Below are positions 49,904-58,932 of a DNA stretch of 64,000 bases, in pieces (positions within the stretch are counted from its first letter, which is position 1; the number at the start of each line of letters is the position of its first letter). The notes beneath the pieces are model-generated. The model was not told the DNA's origin. It saw only the letters and a list, made by a program, of their open reading frames with translations, and ran no database searches. Source of the DNA: ZC4RG29 sp035304385 (GTDB lineage Bacteria; Bacteroidota; Bacteroidia; Cytophagales; Cyclobacteriaceae); contig DATGQD010000036.1 in NCBI GenBank assembly GCA_035304385.1, positions 1 to 64,000 of the forward strand, in the 5' to 3' direction. The position numbers and the translations under genes were made by a program.

Positions 49904-49980
49904 ATGAGTGAATGAGTGAATGAGTGAATGGGGATGAGTGAATGGGGAATGAGTGAATGGGGAAATGGGGAATGGGAATG
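49897..49980. repeat. TGAGTGAA tandem repeat with TGGGGA spacers
   Basis: Four contiguous TGAGTGAA units, then two more separated by TGGGGA(A), decaying into TGGGG/ATGGGAATGG. The array begins in the last codons of the VOC gene. The same octamer forms the 24311-24342 array upstream of folD, on the same strand. Confidence 0.9.
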
Positions 49981-50035
49981 GAAATGTACGCCAATTATCG
50001 GTGGGCTGGTGGGCGCCTTGGGGGTCTCCGTGGTC

Positions 50036-50067
50036 TTGCAGCAATATCAAATTTAATCCTATCTTTG
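50036..50067 (+). promoter_or_regulatory. Promoter of tRNA-Ala
   Basis: TTG at 50036-50038 is followed after 21 nt by TATCTTTG at 50060-50067, then CCC. Both boxes fit the Bacteroidota consensus; the -7 box ends 14 nt before the tRNA. The TAnnTTTGCCC form is shared with the tRNA-Leu promoter. Confidence 0.7.
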
Positions 50068-50081
50068 CCCTCCCGGAATAT

Positions 50082-50155
50082 GGGGCATTAGCTCAGCTGG
50101 CTAGAGCGCTACAATGGCATTGTAGAGGTCATCGGTTCGACTCCGATATGCTCCA
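50082..50155 (+). tRNA. tRNA-Ala (anticodon GGC)
   Basis: Acceptor stem GGGGCAT pairs with ATGCTCC through a G3-U70 wobble, the identity element of tRNA-Ala. The D arm TTAGCTCAGCTGGCTAGAGC, anticodon stem CTACA/TGTAG with loop ATGGCAT (anticodon GGC) and T arm ATCGGTTCGACTCCGAT are all well formed. Discriminator A follows; CCA is not encoded. Confidence 0.97.
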
Positions 50156-50172
50156 CACCTCCCCTCCTTTAT

Positions 50173-50898
50173 TTATTGCACCTGTCGGCGGGCGACGAAT
50201 TCGCGGAAAGCCTTTCGATAGGAGTCGCTGACCGGCAACAGGGCCTTACCTACCTGTACTTCATTCTTGTGGACGACGTCGATGGCATCCAACGCCACAA
50301 TGTAGGAGTTATGGATGCGCATAAATTTCTCTGGCGGCAACTGCTCTTCGAGCGTCTTTAGCCGCTGCAGCGTGACAATCTTCTGATCGCGGGTGTGAAT
50401 GGTCACGTAATCCTTAAGACCCTCGATGTACTGGATGTCGTTCCATCGCACCTTCACCAGCTTCGTACCGTCCTTCACGAACATGAACGAAGACGCTGAC
50501 TCGTCGCCCGCTATTGGCTCGCCGGAGTGCGGACTTTCCTGAAGCAATCGCTGGCTGGCCTTTTCAATGGCGCGGAGAAAACGCTCGAAGGTGATGGGTT
50601 TGAGCAGGTAATCCACCGCGTCGAGCTCGTAGCCTTCCAGCGCGTACTCGGAGTATGCCGTCGTGAATATCACCAGTGGCTTGCGCTGTAGTGTTTTCAC
50701 GAAGGCAGTTCCGGTGATGTCGGGCATCTGGATATCGAGGAGCAGCAGATCGACGGGTTGCCGTCGTAGTACTTCCATTGCCTCTATGGCGCTGGCGCAT
50801 GTGCCCTTAACTTCGAGATAGGGTACTTTTCCGGCATACTCGCGCAACAGGTTTCGCGCCAGGGGCTCGTCGTCAATAATGAGACAGGTTATCTTCAC
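50173..50898 (-). CDS. LytTR-family response regulator
   Basis: A 241-residue regulator: receiver domain with DD at 9-10, phospho-acceptor Asp55 in LLLDIQMPD and the conserved Lys in YLLKP; then a LytTR DNA-binding domain (about 140-238) with GLKDYVTIHT and MRIHNSYIVALDAI. The GTG start at 50898 overlaps the stop of the histidine-kinase gene as GTGA, so the pair is coupled. Target genes are unknown; the nearest candidates are the outer-membrane genes alongside. Confidence 0.94.
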   Translation of the reverse strand: MKITCLIIDDEPLARNLLREYAGKVPYLEVKGTCASAIEAMEVLRRQPVDLLLLDIQMPDITGTAFVKTLQRKPLVIFTTAYSEYALEGYELDAVDYLLKPITFERFLRAIEKASQRLLQESPHSGEPIAGDESASSFMFVKDGTKLVKVRWNDIQYIEGLKDYVTIHTRDQKIVTLQRLKTLEEQLPPEKFMRIHNSYIVALDAIDVVHKNEVQVGKALLPVSDSYRKAFREFVARRQVQ

Positions 50899-51938
50899 GA
50901 GAGGTCGATCTTCAGTTGAACGCTGTACCGGTCTGGCAGGTCGCTGATGGTGAGCTCATGCCGACCAGGGTAGCTCAGTTCCAGGCGCCGCTGGACGTTC
51001 TGCAGCCCGATACCCGACTTACCATTCGCATTCGGGCTATCGTCTAATTTACTGTTCTCGACCGTATAGATGCAAGTCGACCCCTGGAGGTCGATACGGA
51101 TGTCCACCCACGCACCCGGCCTGTTGTTGCTTACGCCATGCTTAAAGGCGTTCTCAAGGAAGGTGATAAAGATCAGCGGTGCAATTTCAACACCTTCGGC
51201 CGAGCCGTTAATCTCAAACCGAACGGGAATCTCGTTGTTAAGTCGCAGCCGCTCCAGGTCGATATAATTTTGCATGTATTCGAGTTCCCGCGAAAGTTTA
51301 ACCTTCGGGTGGTTCGAATCATAAATCATGTATCGCATCATCTGCGAGAGTTTGGCAATGACTTCCGTGGCATTGTCCGATTTGGTGTACACCAGGTAGT
51401 ACAGGTTGTTCAGCGTATTGAACAAAAAGTGGGGGTTGATCTGTGCTTTCAGAAAGTTCAGCTCTGCGGTGAGCTTTTCATTCTCCACCTCTTTTTTCCG
51501 GGCTTCGAACTCGAACCAATCCACGGCAAACCGAAGCATGCCAATAAATATTACAATAAAGAGCGTGACAAAAACCGTCTGTACGAGGTACAGACTGGAA
51601 TAGAAGTACATCTCCCGATGGGTATGTCCGTCCACCAGGTAACGGGTAAGCACCACGCGCAGCGCCAGGATGATCGTGAAGGGGATAGAAAACTCTGCCA
51701 GATACCGCCAGACATTCTTCCTCTCCAGGAACCGCGGAAGCAGGTAGAAATAATTGAGGTAGGCGATAATCCAGGTGAACACGAACTGCATGCTCAGGAA
51801 AATCACCACTTGATCCCAATTGGTTTCTTCCCGAAAACGTTGCCGGTAGTTCACCTGATACAAGAGGAACGACAGGTAGACACACCAGAACGAAAAATGG
51901 AGTAAAAATACCTTATGCTTTTGTACGTAAGATTGCAT
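50895..51938 (-). CDS. LytS-family sensor histidine kinase
   Basis: A 347-residue membrane kinase. About four hydrophobic segments fill the N-terminal half (residues about 10-150), followed by a coiled linker (KKEVENEKLTAELNFLKAQ) and the His_kinase domain with the phospho-acceptor in NPHFLFNTLNNLYYL. The HATPase region has FLENAFKHG and GIGLQNVQRRLEL. It lacks a large extracellular sensor domain. ATG 51938 is chosen; an in-frame start eight codons upstream is possible. Confidence 0.93.
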   Translation of the reverse strand: MQSYVQKHKVFLLHFSFWCVYLSFLLYQVNYRQRFREETNWDQVVIFLSMQFVFTWIIAYLNYFYLLPRFLERKNVWRYLAEFSIPFTIILALRVVLTRYLVDGHTHREMYFYSSLYLVQTVFVTLFIVIFIGMLRFAVDWFEFEARKKEVENEKLTAELNFLKAQINPHFLFNTLNNLYYLVYTKSDNATEVIAKLSQMMRYMIYDSNHPKVKLSRELEYMQNYIDLERLRLNNEIPVRFEINGSAEGVEIAPLIFITFLENAFKHGVSNNRPGAWVDIRIDLQGSTCIYTVENSKLDDSPNANGKSGIGLQNVQRRLELSYPGRHELTISDLPDRYSVQLKIDLS

Positions 51939-51959
51939 GCTAAAATCAACTCTTCTCCC

Positions 51960-51967
51960 CAAAGGTA
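51960..51967 (-). promoter_or_regulatory. Promoter -7 box of the kinase/regulator pair
   Basis: TACCTTTG on the minus strand, followed by GGG, fits TAnnTTTG and lies 21 nt before the kinase start codon at 51938. A -33 element is not at the expected distance. Confidence 0.45.
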
Positions 51968-52224
51968 ACGTATGATAGTGAGCCGGCCGGCCACTAACAA
52001 ACGTTTTCTACCGTTTGCCACACCCGCACGACAATCACCGCTTTCCATTCAATAGATGCCAATTTACCCCATGCCAGCCGAGACGTCGAGTAGAATGGAC
52101 CGACCGTCTAATACACGATTATTGATTCAAACCTTTATCTCATTTTTGCCGTTGTGTTGAGCGGGTAGGGATAGCGTTACTGGCCTTACTTCGTTTAGAG
52201 TTGATACGTGACTAAACTATGACA

Positions 52225-55107
52225 ATGAAAAGAATACTATTTTTTACGGCGATTTTGCTCAGCAGCCATCTTTTGTTTGCCCAGGGCAGAGAAGGCAGCG
52301 GAAAAGTTTCGGGATCCGTCATCGACAGTGAGTCGGGAGAACCCATTGAATATGCGACAATTGCCCTGAACGACATCGAAAGCGGTTCACCTCTCGATGG
52401 TACCGTGGCCGATGACAAGGGGCGTTTTACCTTAACCCGTATCGCCGACGGAAAATACAGCCTCGTCATCTCTTTTATCGGTTATGAGCCCAACGAAATC
52501 CCGATTGAGATCATAAACGGGAACAACATTAACGTGGGGGAGGTCCAGCTGGGAGTAAAGGCGGAAATCCTGGAAGCGGTAATGGTGGAAGGACAAAAGG
52601 TACTCATTGAAGAGCGCGTCGACCGAACCATATACAATGCCGAGAATGATGCAACAACACGGGGCGGAGATGCGACCGATGTACTCAAAAGGGTACCCAT
52701 GCTTTCGGTTGACCTCGACGGCAACGTCAGCCTGCGGGGTAACAGCAATATCCGGGTACTCATCAACAACCGGCCCTCGACCATCGCCGCGTCCAGTATA
52801 GCCGATGCGCTCAAGGCGATACCTGCCGAGGACATCAAGTCGGTGGAGGTGATCACTTCTCCTTCGGCGAAGTATGACGCCGAGGGATCTTCCGGCATCA
52901 TCAATATCATTACCAAGAAAAACGTACTTGAAGGTGCCGTTCTGAACGTGAATAGTGGAGTCGGCAACCGGGGTAGCAACCTGGGTCTGAACGGCTCCCT
53001 CCGCAAAGGAAAACTTGGGATCAACCTGGGTGGTTTCGGACGCGCAGGCTACAATGTAACTGGCGCCTTCCTCAACGAGCAGCAGACGGTCACGCCTGAC
53101 GACACGGAAATGCTGACCACCCAATCGGCTGACACCAAGAGCAACTACCTCTTTGGGCGCTATACGCTGGGACTGGATTACGATATCAACAAGAACAACT
53201 TCATCACTTCGTCGATACAATTCGGACTCCGTGACCGCGACGCCGACCAGGATAACCTGCTGACCCAATCCTTTCTGGGCAACACGCTCCTCTCGGAAAG
53301 CATGCGTTTCGTGAACACCACGGACCGTTCCAACAACCTCGACGTCAACCTGGGATATACGCACCTGTACGACAAACCCCAACAGGAGTTCAGTATTCTG
53401 GGACAGTACAGCCGAAACGACCGCACCAACAACTTCATCAACAACATTCTTGATGCGCCGGGGGGCACTATAGCCGAGCGGTTCAAGAACGACAATGAAA
53501 GCTTCAACGAAGAGATTACGCTGCAAGCCGACTACCAGTCGCCCCTGGGAACCAACCAGATGGTAGAATTCGGAGCCAAGACCATTCTTCGTAACGTCAG
53601 CAGCGATTACAAGTATTACACGGCTGTCGGCACGGACGGCCCCTTTATACCCTCTGCCGATGAAAACCTTACCAATGTTTTCAACTATAAGCAGAACATT
53701 GGTGCCGCCTATCTATCGTATACCTTTAATTTTCTGGAGAACTACTCCCTAAAGGCCGGCGGCCGATATGAATACACTACCATCGACGCCAACTTCCAGG
53801 ATGAACAGAAGGTGGATATACCCTCCTATGGGGTCTTCGTGCCGAGCGTGAACTTTTCCAGAAAGCTGAACAACGGCAACATGATCAAGTTGGCATACAA
53901 CCGCAGGATACAGCGGCCGTCCATACGCTTCCTGAACCCCAACATTGAGTCTTCAAATCCGCTCAATATTTCGGTGGGGAACCCCGAGCTGGATCCGGAA
54001 TACACGAACAATTATGAGTTGTCGTACAGCACGTTCATCAACGGCTCCATGCTGAACTTCTCGGGCTTTTATCGCAACACCAACAACGCCATTCAAAGCG
54101 TGCGCGAAGTGGTGGGCGAAAACGTCATTCGTACCACGTACCAGAACATCGGGAAAGAAGACGCCTACGGGGTGAGCCTGTTCGCTAATGTCAACCTGGG
54201 TGGCAAGTTCTCCCTGAATGGAGGCACCGACATCTATTATGCCGTACTCGACAATAACGTCCCTGACCCGCTGTACAATGCCAGCAACGAAGGCTGGGTA
54301 AGCAGCTATCGCCTCTTCGGTAATTACAACTTTGCAAAAAACTGGGGCCTGCAATTCTTCGGTTTCTATCGTGGCAACAGTGTTCAGCTTCAGGGTTCGC
54401 AAGGCGGCTTCGGAATATACAACCTCTCCATCAAGCGTGACTTCGCCGACTCGCGCGGCAGCATCGGATTTGGCGCCGAAAACTTTTTCACGCCTGAGTA
54501 TAAGATCAAGAGTGAGTTGGTGTCGCCTGTACTCCAACAAAAGAGCGTCAACACCATGCGAAACATGGGCTTCCGCATCAACTTCAGCTATCGCATAGGA
54601 AAGCTCGGCAACAATGGCGGTCAAACGCGCAGAAGCCGGCGGTCCATCAGTAATGACGATTTGAAGAGCGGAACCGACAGCGGCATGGAAGGCGGTGAAA
54701 TGCAAATGGGTCCGGCTGGCGGCGGCATGCCCCGCGGCGGAGCTGGCGTACCGACAGGCAACATCGCACCCCGGGCTAATGTCCAGGTGCCGCAATCCAA
54801 CCCCGAAGCGGTGGTTCAGGCCGAAGGCAAATGGGCTTATACCATAGAGTCACCTCAGGGTGGAGAAGGGACGATCACTATTATTAAGAATGGAGAAGCG
54901 TTAGAAGGAACCATCTTCAACAAACGATTCAACAGTGAACTTCCCCTGGAGAACGTAACCCTGAATGGCGATGAACTCACCTTCTCGTACCAGGCGGGAC
55001 CGATGGCAATTTCAGTCCGAACCATTGTCGACGGTGATGCTCTGAACGGCTCGATAACGGTTGGAGAATACGGGACCTATCCCATTAAGGCGACGCGGGA
55101 ACAATAG
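52225..55107 (+). CDS. TonB-type outer-membrane receptor with C-terminal extension domain
   Basis: A 960-residue outer-membrane protein. After the signal peptide (MKRILFFTAILL..., cleaved near LFAQ) come a carboxypeptidase-regulatory-like domain (about 30-115), a plug (ATDVLKRVPMLSVD and EVITSPSAKYDAEG) and an outer-membrane barrel-3-type beta barrel with KLAYNRRIQRPS and FLNPNIESS, ending near residue 800. A Gly/Met/Pro-rich linker of about 45 residues then joins a C-terminal beta-domain of about 95 residues. It is divergent from the LytS/LytTR pair. Start taken at Met 52225, two codons after another ATG. Confidence 0.87.
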   Translation: MKRILFFTAILLSSHLLFAQGREGSGKVSGSVIDSESGEPIEYATIALNDIESGSPLDGTVADDKGRFTLTRIADGKYSLVISFIGYEPNEIPIEIINGNNINVGEVQLGVKAEILEAVMVEGQKVLIEERVDRTIYNAENDATTRGGDATDVLKRVPMLSVDLDGNVSLRGNSNIRVLINNRPSTIAASSIADALKAIPAEDIKSVEVITSPSAKYDAEGSSGIINIITKKNVLEGAVLNVNSGVGNRGSNLGLNGSLRKGKLGINLGGFGRAGYNVTGAFLNEQQTVTPDDTEMLTTQSADTKSNYLFGRYTLGLDYDINKNNFITSSIQFGLRDRDADQDNLLTQSFLGNTLLSESMRFVNTTDRSNNLDVNLGYTHLYDKPQQEFSILGQYSRNDRTNNFINNILDAPGGTIAERFKNDNESFNEEITLQADYQSPLGTNQMVEFGAKTILRNVSSDYKYYTAVGTDGPFIPSADENLTNVFNYKQNIGAAYLSYTFNFLENYSLKAGGRYEYTTIDANFQDEQKVDIPSYGVFVPSVNFSRKLNNGNMIKLAYNRRIQRPSIRFLNPNIESSNPLNISVGNPELDPEYTNNYELSYSTFINGSMLNFSGFYRNTNNAIQSVREVVGENVIRTTYQNIGKEDAYGVSLFANVNLGGKFSLNGGTDIYYAVLDNNVPDPLYNASNEGWVSSYRLFGNYNFAKNWGLQFFGFYRGNSVQLQGSQGGFGIYNLSIKRDFADSRGSIGFGAENFFTPEYKIKSELVSPVLQQKSVNTMRNMGFRINFSYRIGKLGNNGGQTRRSRRSISNDDLKSGTDSGMEGGEMQMGPAGGGMPRGGAGVPTGNIAPRANVQVPQSNPEAVVQAEGKWAYTIESPQGGEGTITIIKNGEALEGTIFNKRFNSELPLENVTLNGDELTFSYQAGPMAISVRTIVDGDALNGSITVGEYGTYPIKATREQ

Positions 55108-55112
55108 CAGGC

Positions 55113-55859
55113 CTAACGGGTTGCTTCGGCAGCGAGGCGGCGAATTTCGCGTACGCGTTGCGGATCGACGGTTCTTAGCATGAACTCACGTCCGCGATCG
55201 TCGCCCATACCGGATATCTTTTCGTTACGATACGTCATGCCGCTGGCTTCCGATGTCATAGCAGAGAAATGAATTTCAGAGGCACCGGTACCGCGCACCA
55301 CCGCGGCTACCGTGCCTTCGTTGACCCCGGATCCTGGCATGATGGCGATGCGACCATCCGCGCGCTGCACCAGTGCGCGAATCGTGTCTACGCCTTCCGG
55401 TGCAGCAGGGTGTCCTCCGGACGTCAGTATGCGATCGAAGCCCACCGCAATACAGCGTTCCAGGGTTTCGAAAGGGTCGCGTGTCATGTCGAAAGCCCGG
55501 TGACAGGTCACCTTCATGGGGCGTGCAAATGCAATAAGCTCGCGGCATCGATCCACATCGAGGTTGCCATCCGGTGTAAGGATGCCGAAGACCACACCGT
55601 CAGCACTGAGTCGTTGGGCCATCGCGATGTCGCGTTTCATAGCATGAAACTCGTATCGGGAATACAGGAAGTCACCACCGCGCGGGCGGATCATAACATA
55701 TACATCTATTGACAGATTCCTGCGCACCACCTCAATGGTGCCGGCTGAGGGCGTAGTACCCCCTTCGTCAGGGTTATCACAGAGTTCCACACGGTCTGCG
55801 CCGCCGGCCTGGGCGTTCAGCGCAGAGGCGATATTATACACCACTACCTCGACAATCAT
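55113..55859 (-). CDS. cutC: CutC-family protein
   Basis: A 248-residue TIM-barrel protein of the CutC family: AGGADRVELCDNPDEGGTTPS near the N-terminus, VYVMIRPRGGDF, VTCHRAFDMT and ILTSGGHPAAPEG are all present. The family was named for copper homeostasis, but direct evidence for copper handling is weak, and its reaction is unknown. Its ATG overlaps the glycosylasparaginase stop (ATGA), so the two are coupled. Confidence 0.93.
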   Translation of the reverse strand: MIVEVVVYNIASALNAQAGGADRVELCDNPDEGGTTPSAGTIEVVRRNLSIDVYVMIRPRGGDFLYSRYEFHAMKRDIAMAQRLSADGVVFGILTPDGNLDVDRCRELIAFARPMKVTCHRAFDMTRDPFETLERCIAVGFDRILTSGGHPAAPEGVDTIRALVQRADGRIAIMPGSGVNEGTVAAVVRGTGASEIHFSAMTSEASGMTYRNEKISGMGDDRGREFMLRTVDPQRVREIRRLAAEATR

Positions 55860-56818
55860 GAATAGTGGCTGGATGAGTTAACGAGTTGGTCGACTTCCTG
55901 ACTGCGTACAGCGTAATTGAAACCGCGTTGAAGACAGTAAGCGCCGTACGCCCCCTGCTTGTTCAGGGCAAGAAATCCGACCTGTACCTGTTTGGCCTTT
56001 TCCGGATTCTTGTCGACGATACGCCGCACGGCCAGGCGGCATGCCTCTTCAGGTGAATGGCCCTGGCGCATGAGTTCAACGACGAGATGACAGCCCACAA
56101 TGCGGATTACCTCCTCACCGACTCCGGTGGCGGTAGCCGCGCCGACATCGTTGTCGACGTACAGCCCCGCCCCGATGATGGGCGAATCCCCTACCCTGCC
56201 GCGCATCTTGAAGGCCAATCCGCTTGTCGTACACGCGCCGGAAAGGTTACCGTTTCCATCCAGCGCAATTATCCCAATGGTATCGTGATTCTCGACATTA
56301 ATGACCGGCTTATACTGTGCGGTCTTGAGCCATTCCTTCCACGCCTTCCCGGAAGGTTCGGTCAACAGATTCTCCTTCTTGAATCCGTTTGCCAGTGCAA
56401 ACTGGAGCGCACCCTCGCCCACCAGCATAACGTGCGGCGTCTTTTCCATCACCATGCGCGCAACGGAAACGGGGTGCTTGATGTGTTCGAGGAAAGCCAC
56501 GGATCCGCAGTTACCATGCTCATCCATAATGCAGGAGTCGAGGGTTACGTGACCGTCACGGTCGGGAAAGCCTCCATAGCCCACCGTTTGCACCGCCGGA
56601 TCCGCTTCTGTGAAACGTGCGCCGGCTTCCACGGCATCCAACGCGCGTCCGCCGTCGGAAAGGATTTTCCAGGCCTCACGATTCGCATTCATTCCGAAAT
56701 TCCAGGTGGAGAGGACTACCGGCTTCATGGGCGGACCGTCAACGTTTGCGATCGTGTGGAACGGCGACACTGCCGCGCCCGCCGTCGCCATTTTCAGGAA
56801 TTCTCTTCTCGACTTCAT
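55856..56818 (-). CDS. Glycosylasparaginase-type Ntn hydrolase with TAT signal
   Basis: N4-(beta-N-acetylglucosaminyl)-asparaginase-like enzyme, 320 residues, which cleaves the GlcNAc-Asn link left after protein deglycosylation. The autocleavage and catalytic Thr lies in NHDTIGIIALD; GRVGDSPIIGAGLYVD follows with the substrate Arg/Asp pattern. A twin-arginine signal (SRREFLKMATAG) at residues 3-14 suggests export of a folded enzyme. ATG 56818 is chosen because it opens the TAT signal. It lies between an NlpC/P60 lipoprotein and cutC on the same strand. Confidence 0.9.
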   Translation of the reverse strand: MKSRREFLKMATAGAAVSPFHTIANVDGPPMKPVVLSTWNFGMNANREAWKILSDGGRALDAVEAGARFTEADPAVQTVGYGGFPDRDGHVTLDSCIMDEHGNCGSVAFLEHIKHPVSVARMVMEKTPHVMLVGEGALQFALANGFKKENLLTEPSGKAWKEWLKTAQYKPVINVENHDTIGIIALDGNGNLSGACTTSGLAFKMRGRVGDSPIIGAGLYVDNDVGAATATGVGEEVIRIVGCHLVVELMRQGHSPEEACRLAVRRIVDKNPEKAKQVQVGFLALNKQGAYGAYCLQRGFNYAVRSQEVDQLVNSSSHYS

Positions 56819-56891
56819 GCTATGGTTGTTTGAGGATAGGTGCTTCCTCATCCAAGCTATCACTACGGATGACAACTTGCAAACAAAACCG

Positions 56892-57395
56892 TCAGTCGAT
56901 GATGCGTCGGGCCGTGCGGAAGCGCTTCTTGTAATAGTCGGTAAAAATGTTCGTTTCCACTACGCCAAGACTTGTAGAAGCATGTATAAACCGGACGTCG
57001 TCGCGCGATCGGCGTTCCGTCACCAGGCCGACGTGTGTGATCTGATTCTTTCTTCTGCCTGTAGCAAAGAAAACCAAGTCGCCCGGCTGCAAGTCATCGA
57101 GACGCACTTCCTTGCCGACCTTGCTTTGGTCCGCAGACCGTCGCGGAAGCGTTACGTCAATAGCGCGGAACGAGTTGAGCAATAATCCGGAGCAATCCAT
57201 TCCCGATCGGGTAGTTCCACCGTACTTGTAGGGCGTTCCCAAAAAGCCCCGCGCGGCGTGAATCACTTGATCGGCACGCGAGTCAGTCTTGGCAACTTTC
57301 GAGTGGGAGGCGCAAGCGGCCAGAAAAACACCCAGCAGACCTGCAAGAAGCAATAGGTTTTGATTAATTTTGAGCCCCAAAAAAATCACTCTCAT
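56892..57395 (-). CDS. NlpC/P60-family cell-wall hydrolase (lipoprotein)
   Basis: A 167-residue lipoprotein, lipobox FLAAC, with an NlpC/P60 (C40) domain. The catalytic Cys is in MDCSGLL, and His residues lie in THVGLVTE and RFIHAST. Such enzymes cut peptide stems of peptidoglycan. It is probably the first gene of a unit with the glycosylasparaginase (73 nt later) and cutC, and is divergent from the GlcD-like gene, with only 42 nt between the starts. Confidence 0.92.
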   Translation of the reverse strand: MRVIFLGLKINQNLLLLAGLLGVFLAACASHSKVAKTDSRADQVIHAARGFLGTPYKYGGTTRSGMDCSGLLLNSFRAIDVTLPRRSADQSKVGKEVRLDDLQPGDLVFFATGRRKNQITHVGLVTERRSRDDVRFIHASTSLGVVETNIFTDYYKKRFRTARRIID

Positions 57396-57437
57396 CAGCG
57401 AAGCTTAAAAAAATCGATCGTCAAATATAAACTATTC

Positions 57438-58853
57438 ATGGCATTTACTGAAGTAATCGCAGATGTTGTCGGGAAGCTGGAGGCGGCTATCGGGCGCGAG
57501 CATGTCATCCTCGACGAACAAACACGGCGAGATTATGGGCACGACAAAACCGAGGACTATGCATTTCTTCCCGATATCGTGGTGAAGCCCGGGACACCGG
57601 AAGAAGTCAGCGCCATACTTCAAATATGCAATGAACACCTGATCCCTGTAACGCCACGCGGCGCCGGCACTGGCCTCGCAGGAAGCGCGCTTCCCGTTCA
57701 CAAGGGCATCGTCATGTCTATGGAACGATTTAACCGCATCCTTAGTATAGACGAACTCAACCTGCAGGCAACGGTTGAGCCCGGTGTGATCACCGAGGTT
57801 TTCCAGAACGCAGTGAAAGAGAAGGGGTTATTTTATCCTCCTGACCCGGCCAGCCGGGGATCGTGCTTTCTGGGAGGAAATCTATCAAACAATTCCGGCG
57901 GACCGAAAGCGGTCAAATACGGCGTTACCCGCGACTATGTGCTTAACCTGGAAGTAGTTCTGCCCACCGGCGAGATCATCTGGACCGGCGCAAACGTCCT
58001 CAAGTACTCGACCGGCTACAACCTCACGCAACTGATCTGCGGCAGCGAAGGCACGCTGGGCGTGATCACCAAAATCGTCTTCAAGCTGAGAGGCTTTCCA
58101 CACAAGGATGTCCTCATGCTGATACCATTCAGTACGAGTGAAGAAGCGTGCCGCGCGATATCTGCTATTTTCGTCGCGGGCATTACGCCCTCCGGTATGG
58201 AGTTCTTTGAACGCGAAGCCATCACCCGTACGGTGGAGTACTGTGAAAAGGTGCTGAACAGTCCGGTGACGACGAAGTTTGCCGAAGGCATGAATGCCTT
58301 CCTGCTGTGTGAACTGGATGGCAATGACGACGAGGTTCTTATGCGCGATGCCGAGCGCGTCATGACTGTCGTGGAGAACTTCTCCGTAGGTGAGGTACTC
58401 TTCGCCGAAAGCAGCGCACAAAAAGAAGAACTATGGAAGGTGCGCAAAAACGTTTCACCTGCCGTGAACTGGTACACGCTTACCAAGTCTGACGACGTGG
58501 TCGTGCCGCGTTCCAACCTACCCCGCCTGGTGTCGGGCATCAAGGAGATCGGCAAAGCCTACGGATTCAACACGGTGTGTTTCGGCCATCTCGGCGATGG
58601 CAACCTGCACGTTAACATTCTGCGTGAAGACATCAGCGAGGAGGATTGGAATACCAAGATACCCGAGGGCATCGGCGAGATATTCAAGCTGACCGTAAGC
58701 CTCGGCGGAACGCTTTCCGGAGAACACGGTATTGGGATCGCTAAAAAGCCCTACATGCCCATTGCGGTGAGTGACGTCAACCTCAGGCTAATGCGTGACA
58801 TCAAAAAGGCATTCGATCCGAATGGTATTCTGAATCCCGGTAAGATCTTTTGA
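57438..58853 (+). CDS. FAD-linked oxidase, GlcD family (glycolate/D-lactate dehydrogenase-like)
   Basis: A 471-residue flavoprotein: FAD-binding PRGAGTGLAGSALP and NNSGGPKAVKYGVT in the N-terminal half, GSEGTLGVITK in the middle, and the C-terminal GHLGDGNLHVN and SGEHGIGIAKK that define the FAD-linked oxidase C domain. Oxidises 2-hydroxy acids such as glycolate or D-lactate; no glcE or glcF gene is adjacent, so the electron partner is unclear. ATG 57438 (MAFTEVIADVVG) gives the family N-terminus; the open frame extends 26 codons further up. Confidence 0.92.
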   Translation: MAFTEVIADVVGKLEAAIGREHVILDEQTRRDYGHDKTEDYAFLPDIVVKPGTPEEVSAILQICNEHLIPVTPRGAGTGLAGSALPVHKGIVMSMERFNRILSIDELNLQATVEPGVITEVFQNAVKEKGLFYPPDPASRGSCFLGGNLSNNSGGPKAVKYGVTRDYVLNLEVVLPTGEIIWTGANVLKYSTGYNLTQLICGSEGTLGVITKIVFKLRGFPHKDVLMLIPFSTSEEACRAISAIFVAGITPSGMEFFEREAITRTVEYCEKVLNSPVTTKFAEGMNAFLLCELDGNDDEVLMRDAERVMTVVENFSVGEVLFAESSAQKEELWKVRKNVSPAVNWYTLTKSDDVVVPRSNLPRLVSGIKEIGKAYGFNTVCFGHLGDGNLHVNILREDISEEDWNTKIPEGIGEIFKLTVSLGGTLSGEHGIGIAKKPYMPIAVSDVNLRLMRDIKKAFDPNGILNPGKIF

Positions 58854-58932
58854 CGTACCGCTCGTCCCTCTTTGTATGGGCAGTGGGATCGGTTTTCTAT
58901 ATTTATCAAATCGAAAGCCTAATCTGTATCCT

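Noticed and set aside
49953..50231. Frame beginning in the TGAGTGAA array and running through tRNA-Ala
   Set aside because: It is made of the repeat itself and the tRNA sequence, so it cannot be a gene.
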